In this document: piece by piece, positions 34,034-45,101 of the stretch
How positions within the stretch are numbered: position 1 is the first letter of the stretch
How the letters are laid out: every line of letters starts with the position of its first letter
NCBI GenBank assembly: GCA_047967505.1
Contig: CM106541.1
Strand: one strand, 5' to 3'
DNA from: Dipteris shenzhenensis
Taxonomy: Eukaryota; Polypodiophyta; Polypodiopsida; Gleicheniales
Length of the DNA: 64,000 bases
The notes under the pieces: model-generated
Seen by the model: only the letters and a program-made list of their open reading frames with translations
What the model was told of the DNA's origin: nothing
The model's database searches: none
Translations under genes and position numbers: made by a program

Positions 34034-34692
34034 TGGAGGGTGCAACAACCAAGGTGGAGGAGGCAGAAGGAAAGGCCTTATAGGCATGAGAGCAAACTGA
34101 AGTCGCTGAAAAAATGGCCCAGATGAAAAAGCATAAAGAGAAGCACATCAAGCTACTGCATCAACAGCTTGATGATGTCAGAATGGATGGGGACAAAGCA
34201 GAGTAAGAGCTTGTAGATATGAAAAAAGTTCTTGAAGCTCAGAGAGCTGACCAGGAGGCTCTTTACCAATGGCTCTACAAAATCCAAAATTCATTGAACA
34301 TAGATCAAGATGAAATGAAAGAGCAACTAAAAAGGGAGAATGTAGAAATCAGAGCATTGATACAGGAGCTGCAAGAGAGCTTCAAGTCAAGGAAGGATTC
34401 AAATTAGGTAGAGAGAAACCATGGTGGAGGAGACAATGAGAATGTGCAATTTTGGAAAGGTATGTACAAGTCCATGAAGTTGGATTAAATTAGGGATTTG
34501 CAGGAACCTTCCATGGCTCTTGAAAGTTTTGAAAAGAAGTCCTCTATCCTATCTAAAACCCAACAAAGAGTGGATTTTTTGGAACATGCCTACAAAGAAG
34601 CTGCTACACAATTTCATAATGTTCAAGAGCAATTAATGGAATTAGATAGAGTTGTTGTAGCCAGTAAGCATCTGAAGGCTCAATCAATCTAA
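34034..34692 (+). pseudogene. Coiled-coil protein remnant with in-frame stops
   Basis: One reading frame runs across the whole stretch, interrupted by about five stops but no shift. It reads EQTEVAEKMAQMKKHKEKH, KLLHQQLDDVRMDGDKAE, ELVDMKKVLEAQRADQEAL, DEMKEQLKRENVEIRALIQE and, after two stops, QQRVDFLEHAYKEAATQF. Charge and heptad pattern indicate a long coiled coil. The frame kept over 650 bp with stops suggests a decayed gene. I do not recognise the parent. A possible N-terminal part (PNMREAMKLWHVQVIVEH) lies at 33750-33955, and a zinc-binding segment follows at 35.2 kb. Confidence 0.45.
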
Positions 34693-35192
34693 ATGCTTAC
34701 AAAAATCACGAGATGAATTGTAGATTCGAGGTAGATTCAAATTAGAGAACTATAGAATCAATGATAGATCAAATGACTCGATAACTTTCATAAGATAAGT
34801 TCAAATCACTCACACACACTGAGCTCATCCCTACGAGGCTTGTTGCACTTTACAACACAACTAGGTAAGCCACAAAGGCACTATAAACCCTCTAGAAACA
34901 AAATGGCTTCATCTCGTATATCATGACAACCTACTCCATGGCTCTATTGCTGTGATGCCACGGCCTGTGTGCCACCTCACGTGGTTGCCAACAGTAAGCT
35001 CCTAGCCCTCGACTATGTGAAGGATCCAAGGGTCGCACTCCCTCTCATATCTTTCGGAGGTCAACTATCATCACCACCAACAATGAACCTGAAGCCTCTT
35101 CTACGTGGTTCTTTCCATGCATGGAGTCCACGTGGATAGACATGCCTAACCACACTTCCACTAATCCTCATGAGGATGAATAATCACTAATT

Positions 35193-35529
35193 CAACAGCA
35201 TCAAGTAGAGGTGCTCCATGAGAATGTTTGCACCCTTAGGATGAGGCAAGAAGAAATCAAGAATTATCTTGCTAATGCACTGGGTTAGACTATGGTATTG
35301 ACAGTTGTAATAGTTAAAGCGGATGACTATCCCCTTGATATGCAGCACGGTAAGAAGTGCACGGTTTGCCATTTGCACATCATAGATGAATATATGATCC
35401 AATAGCCTGAGTGTAGCCATGCTCTACTTGTGACTTTCTTTGGGATGTTTGTGGATGTAAAATTGCATTGCAGAGAACCTGGTTGTGGTTGCCCCATGCC
35501 ATGGAAACTCCCTAAGAAGGGGACCTAAA
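35193..35529 (+). pseudogene. Cys-rich zinc-binding segment, broken
   Basis: A single frame reads QQHQVEVLHENVCTLRMRQE, EIKNYLANALG, stop, then DDYPLDMQHGKKCTVCHLHI, IDEYMIQ, stop, PECSHALLVTFFGMF, VKLHCREPGCGCPMPW. Cys pairs (CTVC; C..C after the second stop; GCGC) could form a zinc ribbon or RING-like fold. It lies 0.5 kb downstream of the coiled-coil remnant on the same strand and may be the next exon of the same dead gene. Identity unknown. Confidence 0.35.
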
Positions 35530-36530
35530 GGGAAGAACTCCATGCTCCATCCTTGGGAAGAAGGGACACTTCCCCCATGAAGAAATCCTCAAGGGAAGAA
35601 GTCTAAGCTTGAGCCTTGGGAAGAAGAACAAATCCCACCATCAAGGCCAATCCTCCCATTAGGGAGCGGACATAGCTCAAAGAGCTCAAAGCGACCTAAT
35701 GAAGGGAGCCCAAAGCATAAAGTAAAATGTGGAACCAGCCTCTAAAGGAAAGGAGCGAGAAGGGCTAGCGAACAAATGTACCTAAAAGACCTCCAAGTGA
35801 TAGAATGTAGCTAAAAACCTCAATGTATGAGATGTACTTATTCAATTATTAAAATTAAACCACTCTTTAATTATTGGCAGAGTTATCGAATGTTTGTAGC
35901 CATTTGAATACAAGTTTCCTTCACATAGAAAAGCTATTTTAGGATCTTCCTTTATACAAACAAGATATTTTAATAGGATAGCAACTAGCATGGTGGTAGT
36001 ACAGAATAAGTGGTCTCACAGTTTAGGATTGCAACCAACAAGGGGGTGGTATAGGACAAGTGGTCACCAATGTGGTGGTTGGTTGCATATGATATATGGA
36101 CCCCTCAAGGGCCATATCAACAATTAATTGCATTTATATAAGATGTTTTAGGATCACAGTGGTTTCCTTCAAAATTATTACAAGATGAATGTGGTCACCA
36201 GCTAGGTGGTGTTACAAGATAGGTGGCACACATTTTATATATATATATATTTATATATTTATTTATTTATATACCTTTGTAAGACTAGAATACATCCAAT
36301 CATTTGGGATTACTAAAAGAACGTAGTGGGTTTGGGATTTACTTTAAAACCCAAGCTCTATGGGTTTGGGATTTGTCCATTTTTCCAAGATAAGTGGAAT
36401 ACATTTTCCTTAGAATGCATTTTCTTGTACTGCCTTAGTTGTCCACTACCCCAAGACACCCCATGATGTTCTCATCCATGTCTAAATCCATTTTAAGATA
36501 CTCTTGCCCTTTCTTTCATTTAGGTAGAGC
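35530..36530. other. No gene seen
   Basis: A local purine-rich repeat of AAGGGAAGAANTC lies near 35520-35620, and ACAAGTGGTCNCCAATGTGG-like words recur near 35990-36220. An AT-rich (TATATATTTATT) patch sits at 36233-36272. No domain recognised. Confidence 0.5.
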
Positions 36531-36905
36531 CTACAACTGGAACTTAATAGCTCTTACTAGATGAGAGTACATAAATGTTTGTGGACTCTTATTTAACAAC
36601 TCGTAATTGTGGCCTCTCTTGGATGTTTTTTTGTACCAGATAGCTCTAAGTACTACATTCCACTTCTCATAGCATGTTCCCCAATGATCCTTAAATGTTT
36701 CTTCTCCCTTGTACTTGGGCTTGGTACGCTGCAACACAAAGTATGGGTCATCTTCCTCATTCTCCCGGCATGACTGCAAAGTTATCGCCCTCTTCCAGAT
36801 AGTCAATGAGGTCATGAAAAGACTCCCCAAACTGTGGTGAGTCATCATTTGTCTCTTTTTCACTCCATTTCATGTAGAGGAAAAACTTGACTTGTCTCCC
36901 ATCTC
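36531..36905 (-). pseudogene. C-terminal part of a transposase-like protein (frameshifted)
   Basis: Read on the minus strand: YMKWSEKETNDDSPQFGES, FHDLIDYLEEGDNFAVMPG in one frame, then after a 1-nt shift near 36775 ENEEDDPYFVLQRTKPKYKG, EETFKDHWGTCYEKWNVVL, YELLNKSPQTFMYSHLV, AIKFQL and a stop. This matches my memory of the C-terminal region of plant proteins that carry the HWVWSDG...FK and HGKG..DG.G...K words found at 40.4-40.9 kb, so it is probably the 3' end of the same gene. The start of this part (about 36816-36905) is repeated at 38396-38485. Confidence 0.45.
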
Positions 36906-38084
36906 TTCATAGTTTTGTAATGTCCTCACAATTGTCATGATTCCCTATGATGCACATATTGCAAGAACACAAGAAGGTTTTATTGTTTTGAGAGCATGGT
37001 TGTAACAGTGTAACATCTAATTTGAGATGTTGAAATCTCAAAATGAGAACTCTAGGGAAATCTTTCATTCCCTTGTTTTCATGTGAATTTTACATTTTTT
37101 TAAATAAAGATGGCCATTTTGCACAATGTCTTTTGACAAAAGACGTTAAAACCATCTTTTTTTGAAATTTTGCCGACAATGGTATTTCAAAAAACAGGCA
37201 TGAAAACCTTTACTTATAATATAAAAAATAGATAAAATATAATAATGCCTCAAAACCGTTACAATATGGACCTATGCATCTAATGCAAATAAAAGGGCCA
37301 TGGCATAATATATTTCAAAATTCTAACATGCTAGAAATTACATTGTTTCACAAACATGCATGCCATTGATCCTACGAAGAATAGTACTCATCCTTGGATC
37401 TTATACCTTTAAATGCACTAAAGCTAAAGCTTTGTGGGGTAGAAATTGTAAGAGCCTTACTCCTCCAATCTATCCACTAGAACATTCTCTGAGTCAACCT
37501 AGGTTTTGGCTCACTGGAATAAAAGTTTTCCATTCTTTCTTTATGTGATTTAAAAAGAGATTGAAGAGTCTTGTTTGGATAATAATGAGAAGAACATGCT
37601 ATTAGGTGCAACAAGCTAAGATAATAAAATGTGTTTTTTGAGAGAAAAACAAAGGTCATGGGGAAGAAAAAACTTTAAGACTTTGAGAATAGAAAAAATT
37701 GAAAGATATTTTGTGATATAGTGGAGGTCCTTTTTAATTTGTGAGCATGATTTTTGAAAAATGCATGAACTCAGTAAGTTTTTAATTTTTGACTACACAA
37801 GATATAGCTTTTTTATTTGAAAAGTTATATTTTAATGAAATTTTTAGGGAATCTTAAAACGGGTACCAATGTTATGTACCTGAAATAGATGTAACACTGT
37901 TTTGTTTGAAAACACACATATGATATGCAAAATACACGTTCCTTTAATGGCTGCACAATCATGTCTATTTCTCCTTCGCACTTATTTCACTTTCACTTCA
38001 TGAAACACTCTACACATGACACTATTCCTGAGGCTTTGTTTAATGTTCATTGTGCCCCTGTGGAGAGGTTGGTTGGTTTCCATG

Positions 38085-38345
38085 CTACAGCATCATGGAA
38101 ATCATTGACCTTTCTTGAGGGCATGTTAGTTGGTGTTTGATAGCATCATGGAAATCATTCACCTTTCTTGAGGGCATGTTAGTTGGTGTTTGAACAAACT
38201 TAATAACAACACCACATCCATTATGTTCCCCCTTGCCATGGATAGACCTAAAGAAATTCCACATCATGTTTACACCGCTCAGGGATTTAAACCTTGAAAC
38301 AAAGTAGAATCCAAAGTAGAATCCATTGGATGATTAAAACCTAGA
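38085..38345 (-). pseudogene. Transposase-like core fragment, copy 1
   Basis: Duplicate of the better-preserved copy at 40382-40867. The minus strand shows GASSRF, stop, SSNGFYF, then SRFKSLSGVNMMWNFFRSI and HGKGEHNGCGVVIKFVQ. It shares the in-frame TAA with copy 2, so the stop predates the duplication. It carries an extra GGATTCTACTTT-type local duplication near 38310. Confidence 0.45.
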
Positions 38346-39323
38346 GGAAGCACCATCTGACCACACCCAATGTTGTTTTATATTTTCTTGTCATCAAAAG
38401 ACTCCCCAAACTGTGGTGATTCATCATTTGTCTCTCTGTCACTCCATTTCATGTAGAGGAAAAACTTGACTTGTCTCCCATCTCTTCATAGTTTTGTAAT
38501 GTCCTCACAATTGTCATGATTCCCTATGATGCACATATTGCAAGAACACAAGAAAGTTTTCTTGTTTTGAGAGCATGGTTGTAACAATGTAACATCTAAT
38601 TTGAGATGTTGAAATCTCAAAATGAGAACTCTAGGGAAATCTTTCATTCCCTTGTTTTCATGTGAATTTTACATTTTTTTAAATAAATATGGCCATTTTG
38701 CACAATGTCTTTTGACAAAAGACGTTAAAACCATCTTTTTTTGAAATTTTGCCAACAATGGTATTTCAAAAAACAGGCATGAAAACCTTTACTTATAATA
38801 CAAAAAATAGATAAATTACAATAATGCCTCAAAACCATTACAATATGGACCTATGCATCCAATGCAAATAAAAGGGCCATGGCCTAACATATTTCAAAAT
38901 TCTAACATGCTAGAAATTACATTGTTTCACAAATATGCATGCCATTGATCCTACGAAGAATAGTACTCATCCTTGGATCCTATACCTTCAAATGCACTAA
39001 AGCTAAAGCTTTGTGGGGTAGAAATTGTAAGAGCCTTACTCCTCCAATCTATCCACGAGAACATTCTCTGAGTCAACCTAGCCAAGTTGTGATGCCACCC
39101 TCTTTCTTGCATCTCATGTCTTGTATTCAAGTTGTGCACTTCATCCAATCAATGTCTTTACAAATTTTTGGGATAATGTTATTTATTGTGTCGCCTTTGG
39201 AAATTGCCCTACTTGTCTCAATTGAAATGCATATACCAAAGTATCTAACCCACTTGTTCAATCAATAATATCATCTACCAATCTCTACCTTGCTTGCTTT
39301 ATGCAACCAAGCTATATGATTGA

Positions 39324-39810
39324 GTGAGCCAAAACCGGCTCAAAATTAATTGAGAAAAAGTTAGAACTTTTTTGTAGATGCATATTTTGACACTTATGAC
39401 ATAAAAAATGAGCTTGGAAGACTCCCAAACCCAAAAAATGACTGCAAACATGGGTTTCAATAATTCTTTGAAAAACCCTAGATAAGAAAGTGTGCGCCCG
39501 TGTGCCAAGTCGATGATATCATCAACCTGGCACACGTTTGGTCGATGATATCATCAACCAAGAACATTCTTGGTTGATGATATTATCAACCAAACCCACG
39601 AACAGTTTGATGATATCATCAATCGAGAGTCGGCGGACGCACACTTTCCCATATGGGAATTTTCAAATAATCATCGGAAGGTACCCATGTTTGTAGCTAT
39701 TGTTTGGTTTTTAGGGCCGTTCAAGCTTATTTCTAATGTCAAAAGTGCCGAACTATGCATCTACAAGAAAGTTTTAGTTTTTTCTCAAATAATTTAGAGG
39801 TTTTGGCTCA
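39324..39810. mobile_element. Foldback/MITE-like element, 0.49 kb, present only in copy 2
   Basis: Left end GTGAGCCAAAACC (39324-39336) and right end GGTTTTGGCTCAC (39798-39810) are perfect complements. Inward, ATTGAGAAAAAGTTAGAAC, TTGTAGATGCATATTTTG and AAGTGTGCGCCCG pair with complements on the right, so the arms are over 200 bp each. The centre holds several CGATGATATCATCAACC palindromes. Target duplication was not resolved. Confidence 0.75.
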
Positions 39811-40381
39811 CTGGAATAAAAGTTTTCCATTCTTTCTTTATGTGATTTAAAAAGAGACTGAAGAGTCTTGCTTGTATAATAATGAGTAGAACATGCTATT
39901 AGGTGCAACAAGCTAAGATAATAAATTTTGTTTTTTGAGAGAAAAACAAAGGTCATGGGGAAGAAAAAACTTTAAGACTCTGAGGATAGAGAAAATCGAA
40001 AGATATTTTGTGATATAGTGGAGGTCCTTTTTAATTTGTAGGCATGATTTTTGAAAAATGCATGAATTCAGTAAGTTTTTAATTTTTGACTACACAAGAT
40101 ATAGCTTTTTTATTTGAAAAGTTATATTTTAATGAATTTTTTAGGGAATCTTAAAACGGGTACCAATGTTATGTACCTGAAATAGATGTAGCACTGTTTT
40201 ATTTGAAAACACACATATGATATGCAAAATACAAGTTCCTTTAATGGCCGCACAATCATGTCTATTTCTCCTTCGCACTTATTTCACTTTCACTTCATGA
40301 AACACTCTACACATGACACTATTCCTGAGGCTTTGTTTAATGTTCATTGTGCCCCTGTGGAGAGGTTGGTTGGTTTCCATG

Positions 40382-40867
40382 CTACAGCATCATGGAAATC
40401 ATTGACCTTTCTTGAGGGCATGTTAGTTGGTGTTTGATAGCATCATGGAAATCATTCACCTTTCTTGAGGGCATGTTAGTTGGTGTTTGAACATACTTAA
40501 TAACAACACCACATCCATTATGTTCCCTCTTGCCATGGATAGACCTAAAGAAATTCCACATCATGTTTACACCGCTCAGGGATTTAAACCTTGAGACAAA
40601 GTAGAATCCATTGGACGATTAAAACCTAGAGGAAGCACCATCTGACCACACCCAATGTTGTTTTATATTTTCTTGTACATGGGGATCATCATTTTTTTGC
40701 CATTCCCAATGCACTAGAAAAGCATGCTGCACAAATAAGGTGTTGTATTCACTATCATTCAAAATGTAGATATGATATGTGCATAACACTATCCTGGACT
40801 TCAAGTCAACAAGAAGATCAGCATCAGTGGTACAAGGAACAAGAAAAAAACTATACATGATATGCAC
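40382..40867 (-). pseudogene. Transposase-like core fragment, copy 2 (WSDG...HGKG motifs)
   Basis: Read on the minus strand: VLCTYHIYILNDSEYNTLFV, QHAFLVHWEWQKNDDPHVQE, NIKQHWVWSDGASSRF, an in-frame TAA, SSNGFYFVSRFKSLSG, VNMMWNFFRSIHGKREHNG, CGVVIKYVQTP. I recall similar order (QHAF..HW, HWVWSDG.A.QFK, G.GKGE.DG.G..VKR) in unannotated proteins of plants and animals thought to be transposases. The conserved Asp in WSDG and in the HGKG..DG word may be catalytic, but here the second is Asn. Upstream (to about 40990) MRYKVLISSK and YSVM-like stretches may continue the protein. Exact superfamily unknown. Confidence 0.5.
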
Positions 40868-40989
40868 TAGAATTGATATCTACTTTTTGAACTAATGAGC
40901 ACTTTGTATCTCATCTTGTTCTTGAAATGAGGAATTTCAGCAAATTACATGACAGAGAAAATAGTGTCATGGGGAAAATTGGCAAGGCA

Positions 40990-41590
40990 CTTCCTGAACT
41001 ACTTATCTTGCATGTTGGCCATGAACTTGTGAAGCACATATTTTGGGATGGATTAAACTGAGTGCTCTACAAGCTCCCTTGGTTGAATGCTCTTATATGA
41101 TAGTAACCATCTCTTTTTTAGGATCCTTCAACATCAACATGTTCAAATCTCCTCCCTTTTAGGGCAGTAGGGTTGTCATCCCTCATTTCATTTGGGCAAA
41201 CATCATATTGTCTATTTGTTGTCATTGTCTCTCCCAAATCTAGGTTCCAAGGGTGTTGGTTACCTACGATGGCTCGTTGCTCATCGTAGCATAGTTGTTC
41301 GCATGTGTATCATAGGTTCTTGGGATGTATTCTAGTGAGAGGTATAGGCTAAAGCATGGAAAGCAGATCTCATGCACTCATGGGTAAGAAACAGGGCTTG
41401 ATCAATCATAATCATGGATGGAGGCTCTTGCCTCCACGGGAGTTTAAGGGTTTAGAAGGGGGTTGCAAGGTTTAGAAGAAGGACAGGGTTGAGAGAGCTA
41501 TCTAGAAGTTCCAAGATTCAGAGAGGGTTGCAAGTTTTAAGGGGATTCCAAGGTTAAGGAGTGGAGAGCTAGTCTCCTTGGTGACTTCAA
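40990..41590. other. No gene seen
   Basis: Possible upstream exons of the minus-strand transposase cannot be read with confidence. No repeat before the GGA tract. Confidence 0.4.
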
Positions 41591-41599
41591 GAGGTAAAG

Positions 41600-41870
41600 G
41601 GATGAGAAGGAGGGACAAGGGAGGAGGAAGGAGGAGGGAGGAGGAAGGAGGAGGAGAAACAAGGAGGAGGAGGAGGAGGAGGAGGAGGAGGAGGAGGAGG
41701 AAGAAGGAGAAGGAGGAGGAAGAAGGACAGGGAGGAGGAAGGAGGAGGGAGGAGGGGGGAGTACAAGGGGGAGTGCAAGGGTAAGGGCATACAAGAACAT
41801 GATAGTGTAAGGAAGCATGGATACAAGAACATGATAGTGTAAGGAAGCATGGACATAATGGAGATCAATC
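41600..41870. repeat. (GGA)n tract and GAGGAAGGAGG minisatellite
   Basis: Pure (GGA)n at about 41661-41702 sits inside purine-only DNA from 41608 to 41765. A 31-bp word ending AACATGATAGTGTAAGGAAG is repeated at about 41788-41851. ORFs on both strands are homopolymeric artefacts. Confidence 0.9.
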
Positions 41871-41984
41871 ACATAAATAGAATAGTGAGCTTAAACATTG
41901 AACCCCAAAAAGTGGAGTTTCATTCTATTAAGAGAAATTCATACATGTTTGTCTCAACACAATCCGTAGGTACCTCCATGGTGG

Positions 41985-42125
41985 GACCTCTTTTAAAGGG
42001 AACCTCTTGGATCTCCACATTTTAGGGGGACCTCTTGGGTCTCTACATAAAGTGGGGGAACCTCATGAGTCCTTGCACAAGTGGGGTGACCTTTTGAGTC
42101 CCTCGACAAAATGGGGGGACCTCGA
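41985..42125. repeat. Minisatellite, about 35-37 bp, four to five units
   Basis: Units share GGGGGACCTCTTGGGTCTC followed by a TACA/GCACAA spacer and diverge mainly in the spacer. Confidence 0.8.
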
Positions 42126-42960
42126 AAAGTGTAGGCTTCTAGTCTTTCTCTCTCTAGTTTTAGTAATTCTCTCTCTACATCCTTATGTGTAGCCAACAGT
42201 GACTCCACGTATTGCAAGGATCTTGGAGGAATGATGATGGAGAGTCCACTCTCAAACAACTCCTTGTGAGAGCTTTGCAAGCACGGGCCTAACACTTGTG
42301 TCACTCAAGAGTGTGCCAAATTGTGTCAATGTGATTCAAAGAGGGAAGGAGAGAAGAAGGAAAGGTAGGAGAGGGAGGCGATATGGAAGACAAGAGAAGA
42401 GTGAAAGGAGAGGAGTGGAAATCACAAGGAAACACACAATGGAAAGAAAGAAGTCTCACTTACAAGAGGATGGAGAGAATCAGAGAGCCTACATTCCAAA
42501 AGCTTGCAAGTACACAATGAAGACCAAAGTAAAACTTTTGGCCATTTATACGATCCAAATTTTGAAGAGAGGGCTAACCCTGTACTCTCTCACCTCTCTC
42601 ACTCTCTTTTTACAAGCACTTGGGACCATACGGCTCCAAGGTGGATATCATATAGACTTCCTCACATCTACTCCTACTTCTCTGCTTTACCTTTACAATC
42701 ACTTGGTGCTTGCATGAGATGTTAATCATGGCAATTAATATGCCCTCCTTCCTATTCACAATTCATCCTTGGATTTTTTCTAGTGCATGATGTTCAATTT
42801 TAGGGTGTTTTTCATGATGTGACATTGATCAAATAATATGTGGGAGATTCTGTAGAACGGGGAAGGGGCTTCCAAAAGTGTGTCTCGAACATGTCTTCGA
42901 AGGGCTATATGTGATGGTGACTATGAATATTTTGGACATGAATGTAAACATAGCTCTATC
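42126..42960. other. No gene seen
   Basis: A basic 139-codon ORF (42298-42717) begins in purine-rich low-complexity DNA and has no recognisable domain. I do not call it a gene. Confidence 0.5.
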
Positions 42961-42979
42961 TCTTACTTATAGATAAGGG

Positions 42980-42990
42980 AAGTGATGTGT

Positions 42991-43045
<55 letters not shown>

Positions 43046-43211
43046 TGTGTATGTGTGTATGTGTGTGTGTGTATGTGCACCACACACACACGTGTGTGTG
43101 GTGCACATGTGTGCTTTCTTGTAAATGTGTGTGTGTGTATGTACTGTTTCTTTTATACATATAATTACATATAGAGATATACATAACTCTCTCTCTCTCG
43201 ATGTATTTCTA

Positions 43212-43252
<41 letters not shown>
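42980..43252. repeat. (GT)n, inverted (CA)n palindrome and (AT)n
   Basis: (GT)n runs from about 42985 to 43075. It is followed by ATGTGCAC-(CA)n-(GT)n-GTGCACAT, an inverted repeat of about 36 bp centred near 43091. A pure (AT)n lies at 43216-43252. Confidence 0.9.
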
Positions 43253-43253
<1 letters not shown>

Positions 43254-43259
43254 GGCCTA

Positions 43260-44015
43260 TAGATATTTCTTGTTGAGAGCATTGAATCTTTTGTGGTTTA
43301 ACTTCCACCACCTTTTAGCACGATATTTTATGTAGTGGTGTATTTAAAATAATATCTTAATGTTTTGTCATGTGTCCTTTTAGTTTTTTATATAATATGA
43401 CTATTTGGTATCAATGTAGTGTCGTATTTGGCCTTTCAACACAATACATCGATCACTTGATAGATCATGTAATATTCTTTTGGGCCATACATTTGTATGG
43501 TGCTTATCTCTCTGCACTAGGTCGTATTGCTTGGTTGTAGGTGCAGTTAGATAAGAGTCTGTATTTCAACACTGTCGTAATACTCAACTTTCGATGTCGT
43601 TATAAGGACTCCTTCATCTTGACATTTTGAAACTAGCTCAACACTTGATTGTACCATTCGATTGCTAGTGTTGTTCATAATCTTAGAAGGGTAATAGGAT
43701 TCAACACTTGGTTGTGTATGGATGTTCGATTTAAAATCCACTCTATGTATGTAGATAGTCACAACCATTGATAAAAATTTATTTAAACTCCACGAAAAGG
43801 TCCTGTGATAAGGTTCGATTTTTTACTCTCTTTTTTGCATGAATTTTGTAAGGTCCTGTGACCTGATAAGAAGAGTATAAGAAAAGCTAGATGGGACCAC
43901 TTTTGAGGCTAGAATTCTGTACCATGCACAATATGTTGTGAGCAAGTTGTATTAACATGTACATTTTGTATATGCATATATTATATTTGGATTTACAAAC
44001 TTTCACACAATTTTT
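43260..44015. other. No gene seen
   Basis: AT-rich DNA upstream of the transposase-like pseudogene; may contain its promoter, but nothing specific is readable. Confidence 0.4.
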
Positions 44016-44021
44016 TATGAA

Positions 44022-44279
44022 ATGGAGGGTTCTACTAGCAATAAGCATAAGCATGCATTAATGGTCAAACAATGCAAGCAAGTTAACCAGGCACTTAGAG
44101 AGAAAATGCTAGAGCAAATGAATAACTTGCATGAGAGACAAATGGAGACCATAATAGAGAGCACTAATAGGTTGAGTAATTTCAAGATGAAGGTCTTACA
44201 TGACACAAAGAGGATACTAGAACAAGATGACATGATAGTAGTAATGAAATTTATGTGGAGGGATGCTTTTGTCACATAA
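44022..44279 (+). pseudogene. Transposase-like pseudogene 2, N-terminal coiled-coil part
   Basis: Starts with an ATG and reads SNKHKHALMVKQCKQVNQAL, REKMLEQMNNLHERQMETII, RILEQDDMIVVMKFMWRDAFV and a stop. Charged and helical. It lies 90 bp upstream of, and on the same strand as, the larger transposase-like frame, so it is probably an upstream exon or part of the same decayed protein. Unrecognised on its own. Confidence 0.35.
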
Positions 44280-44299
44280 GTTGCATGTGAATTTCACAA

Positions 44300-44983
44300 G
44301 ATGGGAAACCGTTTGAAGGCTTCACATGCCACCATTGCAACGGGGTAGTTAAACTTGCTGACTTTAGAATGAGATTGTATAGAGAAGAGAAGGTTGAGAA
44401 CAAGAGAGGACATAGGGGTACTGGTTGTGGAAGAAGACTAGATTATCTTACAAAAAGTGAACTAAAAAATGCAACTCTTTTTGCTAAAAGGCAAGCAAGA
44501 GATCTTTCAATGGAACTATGGTGGGCAAGGTCTCAGGTTGCTATTCCTTCAATAAGAGTTCTGACTTTAAGAGAAGCTAGCATAGAGTATCTCAATCGAA
44601 AGGATGTAAAAATATTTTGCAATAACATAATTGAAGCCCATATGTTGAACAAATTTGGTGGTAAAGCTGCCTTATGGGAGTTTCTACAAGATGTTGCTAC
44701 AAACATAAATAAGTCAAGATCAGGACAAAGATATAGTGAGAAAACAAAGGCAATATTTGAGGTTGCAAAAATGTGGGGAGGCCCAAGATTACATGACTTC
44801 TTGAGTTCCAATCTCAACAAACCTTCTTTATCAACAACAAAGCGAGGGCAAAGTCTTGTAACCCACTTTGTACCAGGCATACATGAGTATATATTTGATG
44901 CACTTGTTGAAATTTATAGAAAGGAGAAAGAAAAGCATGAGATCATGTCAAAAATTCCTTCCCTTCATCTTAGTGGAAGATGA
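44300..44983 (+). pseudogene. Transposase-like pseudogene 2, zinc-finger and middle part
   Basis: Without a start codon the frame opens with FEGFTCHHCNGVVKLADF, a CxxC pair that may be half of a zinc finger (CHHC...), then LTKSELKNATLFAKRQARDL, MLNKFGGKAALWEFLQDVAT, QRYSEKTKAIFEVAKMWGGP, RLHDFLSSNLNKPSLSTTKR and VPGIHEYIFDALVEIYRKEK. The same protein continues in the next frame-block after an intron-like AT-rich gap (44984-45100). I do not recognise the domain securely. Confidence 0.4.
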
Positions 44984-45101
44984 AACTGCCATAAAGAAAA
45001 GAATAAGGTAATCAAATCATGCTCTTTTTTATGACAGTAATTTTCTTAATCTAAAATTTTGTTTTAAATTAAAGAGAAATTGCAAATGAACTTACTAACT
45101 C

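Larger units (their letters stand above)
36816..40670. repeat. Tandem duplication of a transposase segment; copy 2 is 716 bp longer
   Basis: Block A (36816-37498) recurs at 38391-39080, and block B (37498-38390) recurs at 39796-40670, nearly identical. In copy 1 A and B are fused (CTCTGAGTCAACCTAGG, then TTTTGGCTCACTGGAAT). In copy 2 they are separated by 39081-39795, which includes most of a foldback element whose end forms the start of block B. The tandem junction is at about 38390 (TATTTTCTTGT / CATCAAAAGACTCC). Confidence 0.85.

Noticed and set aside
41537-41872. Minus-strand ORFs of Ser and Pro runs
   Set aside because: Translation of a (GGA)n tract.
42298-42717. Basic 139-codon plus-strand ORF
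   Set aside because: Starts in purine-rich low-complexity DNA, no domain, no supporting context.
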